A stretch of DNA of 64,000 nt from Lytechinus variegatus (Eukaryota; Echinodermata; Echinoidea; Temnopleuroida; Toxopneustidae): NCBI RefSeq assembly GCF_018143015.1, contig NC_054740.1:16234797-16298796 (forward strand), in the 5' to 3' direction. The notes under the pieces were generated by a model. The model did not search any database and was not told where the DNA came from. It saw only the letters and a program-made list of their open reading frames with translations. Positions 1 through 13,000 of this stretch are shown one piece after another. Within the stretch, counting starts at the first letter, position 1. Each line of letters opens with the position of its first letter. The position numbers and the translations under genes were made by a program.

Positions 1-91
1 ACACTTGATTGGTCATAACTCATTTGGAAATTGTTACCACAACAAGCATTTACCTTACAGGTTTTAACGATGTTTGTATCTTCGATCGCAG

Positions 92-173
92 ATAAGTGCC
101 AGCATCTATTTGGCAGTATGGGCCTACCTGTTGGCTTTATTGGTTGCAGAAGTCGAAAGAACTGGACAATCAG
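92..173 (+). CDS. LAPTM4-like gene, exon a (first visible)
   Basis: 82 nt between acceptor TCGCAG (ends 91) and donor GTAACT (174). Encodes the first visible membrane span followed by AEVERTGQSG and ends in phase 1. It aligns by eye with the first span of LAPTM4 proteins. Confidence 0.65.
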
Positions 174-3100
174 GTAACTCGTTCATATCCGATGATCCAT
201 CTCATTGGGTCAATCCAGCTGCCGGTGTAGCGGCGGATTTGGTTCTACCGGCGGATACCGTATCCGCCGGCAGATATCGTTTTTAATCGGAACTATATCC
301 GCCGAGTTTTACGCGGCTTGATGTTTGCAGATTTATACCCTTTTCATAAACCTATCCTCCAATTAGCCGCCTAAGAGTAATGCGGATAATTCAATAAAAA
401 TTGCGTTCATAAACTCCGAAAATAATTATTTCATAAACCCCATTAAAATGAATTAGGCGGCTAATAGCAGCATAATTTGGTCGTAAAATTGGAGGAGGAC
501 AAGAGTTATCCGCATTACTCTGATGCTGCTATTATCCTCATAATAGCAGCATCGGGACAAGATTTTGAGTTTGTGAACGCATTTCCAAATTATGCGGATA
601 ATTGCCATGGTGCGGTCACAAGGTCACCCTTTTCCAACACAACCGCATCGGAGGGGGCGTGTCCAGTTGTCATGGCGATTATCCCCCTTTTTCAGGACGG
701 GCGCTCGTAAAAATAATGCGGCTTATTTTCGGAGTTTATGAACGCAATTTTTATTGAATTATCCGCATTACTCTTAGGCGGCTAATTGGAGGATAGGTTT
801 ATGAAAAGGTATAAGCCGCATTATTTTTACGAGCGCCCGTCCTGAAAAAGGCGGATAATCGCCATGACAACTGGACACGCCCCCTCCGATGCGGTTGTGT
901 TGGAAAAGGGTGACCTTGTGACCGCACCATGGCAATTATCCGCATTATTTGGAAATGCGTTCATAAACTCAAAATCTTATCCCGATGCCGCTATTATGCG
1001 GATAATAGCAGCATCAGAGTAATGCGGATAACTCTTGTCCTCCTCCAATTTAACGACCAAATTATGCTGCTATTAGCCGCCTAATTCATAGTAATTGGGT
1101 TTATGAAAGGGGTATTAGTTCCTCGGTGGATTTAGTTCTAACGTTTAATATTGATTTGGATAGACAACCTCGGCAGCGCGCGCATGCGCGGCTCTGGCAA
1201 TGTCGATCGCAATGCCCATGAGGGGGGGGGGGCGGGGGGATTTCATCCGCCTTTAGTGAATTCTTATTCAGGGGCGGATCCATACAGCTTTTGACTAAGG
1301 GCTCGATGGGGATGAGAATTAATAGGAGAAATAATGTCTCGATATTTCATGTATTACATAAAACTACGCTATTTATAATTATAAGATTTTGATAAAATTT
1401 TCATTGTTTTGTGAATTTTATACTATTTTCAGTCCGCAGTATGCATCGATCTCTTAAGATGTGGTTTTTCACACCATGTTTAGTGTCATGTGTTTGCCAG
1501 ACTGTTTGGCGAAAATTTACACCCCATACAGGCCTATAGGTTTTTTAAACTACAAATGTTTAGAAAAGAATCCCAAGTTAAAACATTTCAAAATAAATGA
1601 TGCAAATTAGTGTATGAAAATATGTTTCGATGTTAACACATATTTTTGATTGTAGAATGCTAATTTTTGGTGAAAACATAAATTTGATATTTCTAACAAA
1701 CATAACAAAGAAGAATTTCCAAACGTGATCAATTTCTTATGCGGTTTATTGTAAGCCTATTTTTTTCATTGTCATGTATTTAAAAAAAATCTTCAGTGTT
1801 AATGAATCTGAATAAATTAAAGGGGACCGGAAGTTCACCCTGACAAAATACGACACGTACTGTTTGATGCTCCCTAATTTACCTCTTAGTCATCTAATTT
1901 TAAGATCAATATGGGATCTTTAGTGAAATATAATTTCTCCTTTAAATCTTTTGTTTCTCACTATACCCCCTTCTAGTTTTAATTTCTTTCTTTTTTCTCT
2001 TGCCTTTTCTGTCCCTGCTCATTTCGCCTCCTTTGCCTCTTTTCCAGTTTCGTAACCTTTCTGGCACATTATGAATATATCTGGGGCGTATACGCGTGGG
2101 TAATATAGCACCAAAAAGGAGAAATAGAAAGAGTAAGGGGAGGGAGAGGAAATAGAAAAAAATATACGAGAAAATGTGGAAGAAATAATTAGAACTTCGT
2201 AAATCAAGAATTTTATTTGCAGTGATCATTATTAATTTTATACTTCCCGTTCGAAAACTAATTACAAAATACTTATTTTAATTATCGAAACTGCCATTGT
2301 TTCTTTTATTTAACATGTTTAATACTCTGTATTAATCATATTAATAATATTGATGCATAAAGTGCCCAACTTATCACTCAAATCGTGATAAGAAGGATTT
2401 TTCATACTGCAATAAATTAATAGGTAAAAAAATAATCAACAAATGCATGTTATTTGATTACATGCATTATTATCATATCTTGGGGTAAATTCTTTGTATA
2501 CTAGTAGTGCAGCAGACATTGACAATTGAATGAAAACTAAATGTGGACTATTTGAAATAATAATAGCTGGATTTATGAAACGCTTTTTGCCAGAGGATAC
2601 AAAGCGCTGCTATCATTACCCCGGCTTTAGCTCGAGCTACCATCACCGGCGCTCAATGCATGCAAGGAATTACTCCTGCCGGGTACCCATTCACCACCTG
2701 GGTCGAGTGCAACACAGTGTGGATCAATTTCTTGCTGAAGGGAAACACGCCCTGGCTACGATTCGAACCCACGACCCTCTGTTTCAAAGGCGAGAGTCAG
2801 AACCGCTAGACCACGACGCACCCACACAAAGATTCAGACCAGACACCCAAATATAATTGACAAATCATAAAAATCGAAAGCTATCAATTTAAACAAAGAA
2901 CAGAAATGCAAGTTTTATGCAGTCATCGCTTACAGATGAATATTTTGCTTAAGAATAACTACAATTATCGGGTTTCGAAAATATACTTTTTTGTTAATGC
3001 TTTCACCGGCCTCGCATCGAGACCGTGACGTCATGTAGTGTTAAAAGACCTGTAATTGCATAGAGTTGTAACAAGAAAATGGGTTATTTTCCCCTTTCAG

Positions 3101-4014
3101 ATTACGCATTTTATTTTTTCACCCCTTCCACATGGAGATAACATAAATATCTTTTTCTGCAAGCTTTAATTGATGAAATCTACCGCTTTTGACTCCCCCC
3201 CCGGGGGGGGGGGGCACTCAGTATATAATGCATAGTGGGTATGCCTGTGTGCCGCGGAGGGGACCCCCATTTTTACACCAAAATTTCCGTTCCAAGGCAT
3301 AGCATTTTTGTCTTATTGAGAAAAAAACCCAAAGAAAGCCGCTCCAAGGCATAGCATTTTGTTACTTTCGAGAAAAAGGAAGAAAGAGATCCGCTCTGGA
3401 CAAAGCTTCGCATATTTTTCGTTACGCCGTTCCGGTCGCATTATTGATCTGCTGCAATTTTGGTGAAAAGCAGCCGCCGAGCGCTGTCTGACCATCGTCT
3501 CTGCGCGAGCGCGCCCGGCGGAGGCCGCGCTAGCTGTATCCTGCACGCATGCCCGTTCCATAGGGGTGCATGTACGCACGTACTCACACGCTGGCGATCT
3601 GTTCCAAGGACCCCCGTTTTCACAAAATTGTAGTTCTGAAGCCCGTTCCGAGGACCCTCCTTTTTACAATAAGCCTGCTCCAAGGCACCCGTTTTTTGTC
3701 TCGCCCGCGGCACACCCCTACCACTTTTTTCGGTCGAGTGCCCCCCCCGGGGCTTTTGAATAGTTTTCTCGTACCACGTGACGTATGTGAATGAAGGATA
3801 TCGCGATAGCGCAAGAACGATATCTTCCGAAGAGAGTGGAAGTGCCTTGGCCGAGTGGTCTAAGGCGCCTGGCTATACATGGAAAGTCCGGGGTTCGATC
3901 CCCGGCCGCGGCACCTATGCCCGTGAGCAAGGCATTTAATCTACAATGCTCTTTTATCCTGCTTTCAAATAAATGGCAATGCTATATGCATTACTGGAAA
4001 CTAGGTGTGCACTT

Positions 4015-4060
<46 letters not shown>

Positions 4061-7000
4061 AGTGGTACTGAATCCGCCGGAGAACACGATCCGCCGGCGG
4101 ATTTGGTGCCTATATAGAACAGTATCTGCCAAGCGCAGGATCTGCCGGTACACCGGGGGTTGGGACACTTAGAAGGGGGGGGGGGAACCTGTCATTCAGG
4201 CCCCTTATTTTTTCTTTTCAAGTGTGGGTAACATAAAAAGACATGTTCCCTAATTGTTTTGAAAGTTTTATATTACGTAGAATGGGTTCGACCTTGCAAT
4301 ATTTCTGATTAAAATGTTCTCGATTTTTTTCTTCCCCGCTAAAATATAATTTCAGGATTGTTCAGACAGCAATAACTCTCATTCAATGAATCTCCATTTA
4401 GATTATATCGGCACCTAGATAAAAGTTCGTCATTAAGGATTATTTCATTCCATTTACATTTAAATTTTGTGGTAATTTATTACATATAGGTCCAGCAGTT
4501 GACGGAATCTACGCGGCATACAGTATTGACATCATCGTAGCCGTTTTCCTAATCTTCGCGTCCATTGTCCTTCTTGTAGGTGTGTCGAAAGTAAGTTCTA
4601 GGAAGGCAAGATATCGTCCTCTTAGGGGGCGTGTCCAATGTATGCTCAAGTCATAATTGCCCCCATAATTTTATGTCATTGTGGGCGTGTCCTGGGTAGT
4701 AACAAGATAAAGGACTCAACCTCATACTATGCATGTTGGGTGTGTCTACTAAAGATTCAAGAAAATAAAGCATACTAAAAGTAAGCGTGACTATAAGGGA
4801 AGTTTTCCGCTGGTGGGCGTGTCAAATACACCGTTAATATAACATAACGATTTTAACATTTGAGTCAGTTTCGTTTGTATGACTTCAGCTTCTATACTGA
4901 TATGTATTTCTTTTCACTTTCAGGATAATAAAGAGATGCTAATCCCATACATGGTAGCTATTTTTCTGCTCATGGTTCTTCAAGCCATCGCCTGGATTGT
5001 AACATTTGCCTTAGCCGTAAGTTTAAAGAGTACTAAAGTGATGACGTCACAAAAAACTTTTTTTTTGCATTTCAGTACTTTTATACCATTTTTTGGTAGA
5101 GTATGATGAAATACCTCCAATACCAAAAATTAGGTGCTAATTGGTCCTTGAGGGCCTTAGATATGACCTCATGAATACATAATTAGCCCTATTGATGTCT
5201 AATGTAAAACCAGTCCAATAAGACATCGACTTCAATGGAGCAACTTATATCTTTATAAGGTCATACCTCAGGCCCCCATGGTCCGATTCGTACTAAATTA
5301 GGGTTGTGGAGGTATTTTATCATGCTCTACCCAAATATGATGACGTCAGACTTCGGTACTCTATTGTATTCACTGATTGGGGGCGTAAGTAGGGACGGGG
5401 CGTGGCTGGCGCGGTGTATTAAGCTAGGTCGTCGACAGGTTGAAAGGCTTGTACATTGCAAAAACACCGGTATCTCTTTAACACCAGAGTTTTGAAACAT
5501 GATATTTGGAATCAAATCGATATTTTTTTTTACACATGACCGGTGTTGCTTAAACCAAGCAGGGTTCAAATGAGATGGAGTAACAGCAAATAAAATTTCT
5601 TTGAACAAGGTTAAAAGGCGCTAGCAGAAAGTATGTCAGGCATGCACTTTGCTCAACATCTCTTGCAATTGTGTAGACAAATGATTCCCGCATGACTCCG
5701 CAGCTATAGGTCAACATAAAGGGAAATATGCTTTTGTGATGATAATTACTTTTTCACCGCATCTTGGTCTGGTTATAGGTGTAGTATGGCAGTGAGTCCA
5801 AACTTCGCGCGTGTCCATACTTCGCGGACGGTCATTATCTCAAAAACTAGCCAATATCCTTAAAATCTGATATCTTAACGTGAAAAGCGACCTAAAATTA
5901 CCCTTTGGTGAAAGTTTCTTTAGGATGAGTTCAGTATTCATGAAAATATTGGCAAAAGATCGGCAAATTTGTCACCGCTGGCGCCCGTTTTGAAGAAATC
6001 AACAAGCATCACCATATCACCATTTTGCAAGCAGAAATCATCAAAAATGTGAGTAAAATGTGGTACTAACCGATTCCATAGCATTTTGTCATCATTCTGA
6101 TATAAATATTTCACTTTTTGAACTTGAGTTTTTGTTTAAATCTCCACAAAAGCTTTGGTGCGCGAAGTTAGGTCACACTTTTTCTGAACGGTTTTCCAGC
6201 ACAGCCCGCATTCGCCGATCGGAATAGAATTTTGAGATCGCGATACCGGCGAAACCCCTTGACCTACTTTACATTTTCGTCCATGATTTTATAGTTTATG
6301 ATCTTGCCGTCAATGTGGTAACTGTTTCTTGAATTGGTTTTGTATAAATTATGAACATTTTGTGAACAAAATTAAGCCTGATGAATATTTTTGAAAAGTG
6401 CGCGAAGTTTGGACACCCCATCATACATAATTCGGAGGCATGCGGAAATAAACTATGCAATATATCCTGAATTAAAAACTTCTCTCTAAGAATGTCGAAT
6501 AATCCGTTCCTCTGATTGGTCAAAACTGAGGTCATGTAAACGAACATGCCTGCAAAACAACAAACTAAGGCGGTAACCAAGGGCAACGGGCATAGTTAAC
6601 GAGATTTCTGCCCGTTGCCCCCTGACCCACCCCTTAACGATAGGCATGGCAAAATTTGGCTGAGATCCCCATTTGATTGCATGCAAATTGTTGCTTTCTG
6701 CGGTGATTGCGGATACCATAAATATCCGCGCGATTTGATCGAAAATTAGACAATTCGCGCATTTACGCGCTAATATTGCGCAAATGCGCGCAACGGATAT
6801 GACATATCGATGGAACGATGCCGATCTTTGACTTTTGCTTGTTAATTCCTGTTAAAATATATGGCATTTATTGAAAAGAAAATTAACTTATCAAGGACAT
6901 TAGGATGTATCAATCATCAAGTCTTGTCGCAGTTCGCTCAAATGCATGCTCGCAAAAGGTGAGTCGGGTGAAAATATTAGACGGACACTGCTCTTTCTAA

Positions 7001-10000
7001 CATAACATTAATCGTTATTAGTTTAGTTTGATTTAACGTTTTATAATTCGGTTCATAAAATATATATGGACTGCTTTTATATTCGAGACATTGTTGTTTC
7101 AATTCGGCTCGCGGGTACCGCATCGGCCAGACCATGCCCTCAGGCATATAGTCGCGTTGTGGTCCCCTTGAGCCTCTATAGAAACAACCATGCCTCTCAT
7201 AGCAGTCCATATCATCTATAATATGACTCAAATTTGCTCGACTGGGCATGTGCGGGCACTCATCTGGCATATACAGTAATGAACAACAATATTCTACAGA
7301 CCACAATTGAAATTTTCATTTGCCGCAAACGATCGGAAAAGTGTTCAAATCTGGTTTCAGTAAAGGTCAAATTCTGTCTTTTTTCACCAATTACAGGTTA
7401 ATTGATATAATTTGGGCAAATATCTCGTCGTAATAGTGCTTGGTTATCGATGTTTTGTCATGCATTCAAATTTTGGTTTGTTTATTAATATGAAAGATGG
7501 AAAATTTATACAAATGGATATTCGTAAAATTTCACCCCTCTGCTTTCTTCACTGAAACTGGCGGTTTTGAAGAGACGGACATCAAAAGGTCCTTATTGCT
7601 GTTCTTTCTTTTGTGCTTCTTTAGAAATGAATTACAGCTGCTTGAATAAATTTGTTGCCTGTTGGAACTCCAGTCATAAAAAATTCTTGCTTTTTTATAA
7701 ACGCATTTCGGTGTTAGCTTTAAGCCAAAGAACTCATACTGTTTTAACACATTTACGTATAGGGCTGATGATCAACTCACACTGGTATTGGCTGCACACC
7801 CCCTCCTCCCCCCGGCTTCGATGATGAAATTACAAATAATGCTCCTAAAAGATCTTTTTTTTCAACATTGTGGTTTTGTCTTCTGTGCTACACAATAATA
7901 TATATTTTGAAATCTGAAAAAGAGCACATTGTGATGCGATTATTCATCCTCGAAAACGTTCCCATTTACTCAAATAGACTTCGGTCAGGTTAGTCAATAA
8001 TCTCATCCAAAATTTACATTGAGTCAGATCAGTTTTACTGTTTTATTGAGCCAAGTTTGATGTTTGATTGATGTCCTCTTCCAATCACAAAGATAACAAA
8101 AGTCGAAAGCTAAATAAATTTGCTGCGTTATTTGATCAAGATTAATCAAGCCCCCCCCCAAAAAAAAAAACAAAGCATGTGTCGTGTGCAAAACATTACC
8201 TATTCAGAAAGTAATGCTTTTGGTCACACCAACGAAAACAATTTCAAATCGATTGATGGTATGTACGAAGTCTTTAAAGTGCCATCAACTTGGCGAGATA
8301 CCATTTCGACATCGACGTAGCGAGATACATTATCTCGCCAAGTCGACTTATAAAAAGTTATATGTTTACATGGCGAGATACGTTATCTCGCCAAGTCGAT
8401 CTATACAGTGTGTCCCAGAAAAAACGAAACCGAGATTTAGCGATCATTTATCATTACTTAATCATAAATAAAATATACAAATGACCTACCAATTTAAAGC
8501 TTAGAATCTCCTCTTTCATCTGATATTACTTAGATTATTTTTCATTCACGCATGAGTGAGCAAATACAATTTGAAGAAAGGATATCAAAAACTCATTTGG
8601 CGGGGGGTATCTGGGTTTCAAAAGGAAAACCACATTTTCGAAAAGTTCAATATCTCCTTTTTAATTTGATACCTAAATTACAGAAAATGGTCGAGAAATA
8701 ACAAAGTTCTGGTCATTTGAAATAAGGCTTGAATTTCAATAATTTCATAAAATGAAGAGGTTATTTAGGCTGGCTTTCAAACTCACTCGACACTCTGTTT
8801 TGTTGACGATCAGCCATGCATTAAATCTTTTGTTCACCATGCGAAAGCTTCTGTGGGAAACCGGTGAAAACACGTTTATCTCATGAAATTATGGAAATAC
8901 AAGCCTTATTTCAAATGACCAGAACTTTTTTATTTCTTGACCATTTTCTGTAATTGAGGTACCAAATTAAAGAGCAGATATTGAACTTTTCAGAAATGTG
9001 GTTTTCTTTTTGAAACCCAGATACCCCCCGCCAAATGAGTTTTTGGTATCCTTTCTTCAAATTGTATTTGCTCACTCATGCGTGAATGAAAAATAATCTA
9101 AGTAATATCAGATGAAAGAGGAGAATCTGAGCTTTAAATTGGTAGGTCATTTGTCGATTTTATTTATGATTAAGTTATGATAAATGATCGCTAAATCTCG
9201 GTTTCGTTTATTCTGGGACACACTGTATGTCGACATGGCGAGATATGAAGTGTCCAAGACCAGCGAGAGTCCAAATATCTCGCCAAGTTGACATACAACT
9301 TTTTATAAGTCGACTTGGCGAGATAACGTATCTCACCATTTCGAGATATAACCTTTTATAAGTCGACTTGGCGAGATAACGTATCTCGCCATCTCGACAT
9401 AACCTGTTATAAGTCGACATCTCACCAAGTCGTCAAGTCGATGGCACTTTAAAGGCTCCGTAGGTATGCCTTTGGTAATAACATAATATCTTAGATCGGT
9501 CAGAAGTCAGTTTCGCTGGTGTGACTAAGACACTCTGCGACTTCGTAACACTAACGAAATCAATGATGCGATATGGCTGTTATAACTCTATCGTAAATAA
9601 TATTCATTGTTATTACTTGTACTCCAGGAATTAAAGGGGGGAAAACCTGGAAAATGAAAACAATCCCCCATAATTAAGTCATAAGCTACAGGTTTCGGAT
9701 GGTTCTATAAAGTAGTTTTGACGTTTGTTATGATGAATCGCACTTCAAATCTTAACTCATAGAGTTCAGCAATATTTACCTGAAATGATTAATTGATTTC
9801 TTATCTCTTTCGTAAAATGTGCAGACGTTTGTTTGATATAAACTATATCATCATATAAAATCTAAGACGTTAAAAAAATAACAGTTCAAGGTGATTTCAA
9901 TATCTGTAAATTCTTTTTCGTTTTTTTTTTCTTTTTTTTCATCAAATCCATGGGAGCTAAGTAAAAGTTAGTAGCAAAGCGATATATTTGGTTTTTTTTT

Positions 10001-13000
10001 TTAACCCTATATTATAATTGTGCTGTCGTATTACCTTCATGAATTTATACGCCTCCAAGAGTTTCACAATATCTTAGCTTTTCAATTTCTACAGTGCTAC
10101 TTGTTTCATTGCTCTCCATATTGATAGATTTGTCGGCAATTCGTCGAATGTAGCTGGTTAGTCTCTTGTAAAACAAAACTTTGAATTTAATGCTCAAAAT
10201 TGGAAGTTATTCTTTTTTCTTGCGAAGAGTAAAGGCTCTGTTTTCCTTTGCTGTTCTTGGATATTAAATCAGAATTACAATGTAATTCCAACAAAGAAAT
10301 AAAATAGAATTTGATTTATTAAATATGAATATATGAAATGCCAGAAAGGAAGAAGAGGGTAAACCAGCCTCAACCAGCGAGGCCCTGGGCCTAGGGACCA
10401 GTTGCATTAAGGTTACCATTATGGTAACTTTGCCATGGAATCCTTGCTTTTTAATTGGCTGTTGATCACCGTTACTATGGTAGTTACCATTTTATACAAC
10501 GATCAGGGCCCCATCAAACAGAAAATCAAACAGAAAGGGCAAAAGGGGACATTAGAATGAAGAAGTATATCCATGGTGGGTTTAAAGCAGATACGAACCG
10601 ATAGCGCCATCTCGAGTCCTCTACTACTCATAACTTTGGCAGTGACCACAATGCAATCGTGTTGAAATAAATACAGACAAATAACGTAAATATTAATGAA
10701 AACGCAGATATAGAGTTTTAGAAACGTAAACTGGGAAGAGTATAGAAAAGCTATTAAAAATTAATTACTTAATCTAAATTACAAGAGACATTACTCGGCA
10801 TGTAGTTTGGATATTCAAGGACGATATGATATGATAGTTTAGGTAATCTTGAATGCTTCGAAAAGGTGTATTCGTCGAGTGCGAATAGGTGGTGAAAACA
10901 GAGGTAAAATAACTCCCTGGTGGAACGAAGCATGTAAAAAAAGCGGTGGCGGAGAGAAATCACATTAAAAACAGATTACGAAGACATTATGATAGAAATG
11001 ATGTTCAACTATACTTGATAAAAGAAGCATTTGCTCAGAAGGTGCAACGGCGAGCAAGATATGACTATTGGTCTAAATACTGCGGTAAAATGAATAGATT
11101 TACAGATATCGGAAAAGTATGGAAAAAAGTAAAAGGAATGAGAGATAGCGCAATGAACACTCATATTTTCCACAATCTAATCGTTGACGGCAATATCGTT
11201 AGTGAATCTGAAGATAAGGCTAATGCGGTTGCCCGTTTTTTCAAGTCTATTGACAGATCTTTTTATCATAATGATGGTGAAAATGAAGATAATTTATGTA
11301 AAGAAATGTCGAATGATGACTGCATTAATGACGATTTTAACATGAATGAAATGAAGAGTGTTTTACAAGATTTGAAAAACTCAGCGCCAGGTAAGGATTA
11401 TATTCATTCGATTATGTTAAAAAACTTACCCCAAATAGCGCTTGTCTTGATGTTATTTTAGATCTGTACAACGACATGGAAAACTTCACATTTCCCTAGT
11501 CAGTGGTATGAAGTTGTTCAAATAACTATTTTGAAACCTTGAAAGGATCCTAGTTTAGTGTCGTCCTATAGACCTATTTCTTTATTATCAACCCTGTTTA
11601 AAGTCATGGAGAAAATGATTAAAAACCGTCTGAATTGGTTTTTAGATAATAAGAAAACGTTAAACCCACTTCAATCAGGATTCCGCAAATATCGTAGTGT
11701 CAAAGATCATTTAGTCAGGCTTGAAAGCATTGAAGGAGAAAAAAATACACCGTTGCAGTTTTTCTAGACCTGGAAAAGGCGTATGATTCGTTTGGGAAAG
11801 GAGGTCTCTTGAAAAAATTATCAATGTTGGATATTAGTGGAAAATTATTTTTCTTTATTAGAGCTTTCTTAAGAAATAGATTTTGTAACGTGAAAGTTAA
11901 CAATAGTATGTTAGAAAAGTATGTATTAGAGCATGGAATCCCGCAAGGGAGCTCATTAAGTCCTGTCATTTTTACATTGATGTTAATTGACTTAAAGATT
12001 AAAGAAAGTGGAGTAAAACTATCATGTTATGCAGATGATATCGCAATTTGGTTTACTAGCTCAAACTTAGATCTTGTTCGCCAAAAGCTGCAAGAAGCCC
12101 TCCATGAAATCGAAATCTGGTGCTGGAGATGGAAATTAAATATTTCTCACACTAAGTCTGTAGTTTTAGTTTTTACCAATAAACAAAAGAAAGATATTAC
12201 TTTGAAAATAAATGGGCATGTTTTGCCTTATTGTGAGCAGTTCAAATTTCTTGGTATGTGGTTAGACTCGAAACTAACTTGGTCTAGCCACATTAATGCG
12301 ATTAATGTAAGAAAAGATTAAATTTATTCCCGGAGGGGCCACTTACATTGACGAGTGGATACCATGCGCGACCAAAAAAACACGTAAAAAGGATGTCTTT
12401 TTCACGATAGGGCACGTTACGTACGTAACGTGATAAGGGTGTCAAAAACACTAAAATAATGAAAAAGGGTATCTATTTCGCTAGGAAATTAACGTGTTTA
12501 GGGTCGAATTTGCGAGGATGATAAAACAAAATGAAAATGTTTTATAAAGGATGTCCTTTTTGCCCCAACACTTCGTGTTTAGAGTCCGATTTGCGCGAGG
12601 TGTAGAAGGTGGGGTCGTACTAAACCAAATAAGGTAAAGCCGACGACCGAAGGACCCGTAACAATAAAACATTCCTGTACTTGTTTAGGGGTTCATTTCA
12701 GGGAATATTTGCCAAGAGCATCGTTTTGTTTCCAATACTTGTTAAGGGTGGGGGTTCACACGCCAATACTTGTTAAGGGTGGGGGTTCACACGCCAATAC
12801 TTGTTAAGGGGTGCATTTTTTAGAATATGAAAATTACGTGTTTAGGGTGCTTTTCGAGACCCCATGGTCGCGCATGGTATCCACTCGTGAATGGAAGTGG
12901 CCCCCCCGGGAATTTATTACGTTGCGTTTCGGGTACGTCCTGGGGGAATAGGCATGAAATTTTGATGATGATATACAAAGGTCTTATTTTATCTGTTTTA

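Larger units (their letters stand above)
8223..9525. mobile_element. Outermost of three nested TIR elements
   Basis: Ends GTCACACCAACGAAA and TTTCGCTGGTGTGAC are inverted repeats lying outside two further inverted-repeat shells (8272-9454 and 8406-9225). Only about 50-70 bp lie between this shell and the next on each side, so it may be a short MITE split by the later insertions. No target duplication resolved. Confidence 0.4.

Noticed and set aside
2530-2856. 108-codon open frame on the + strand
   Set aside because: It is the complement of a tRNA-derived SINE, with the boxes on the - strand.
3842-3914. tRNA gene with perfect A and B boxes
   Set aside because: It is followed by a SINE body, a poly(A) tail and a target duplication, and the anticodon stem is poor; it is the head of a SINE.
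8120-8484. Overlapping small open frames with SRQVDLYSV-like text
   Set aside because: Translations of the GGCGAGATA tandem units and the element TIR.
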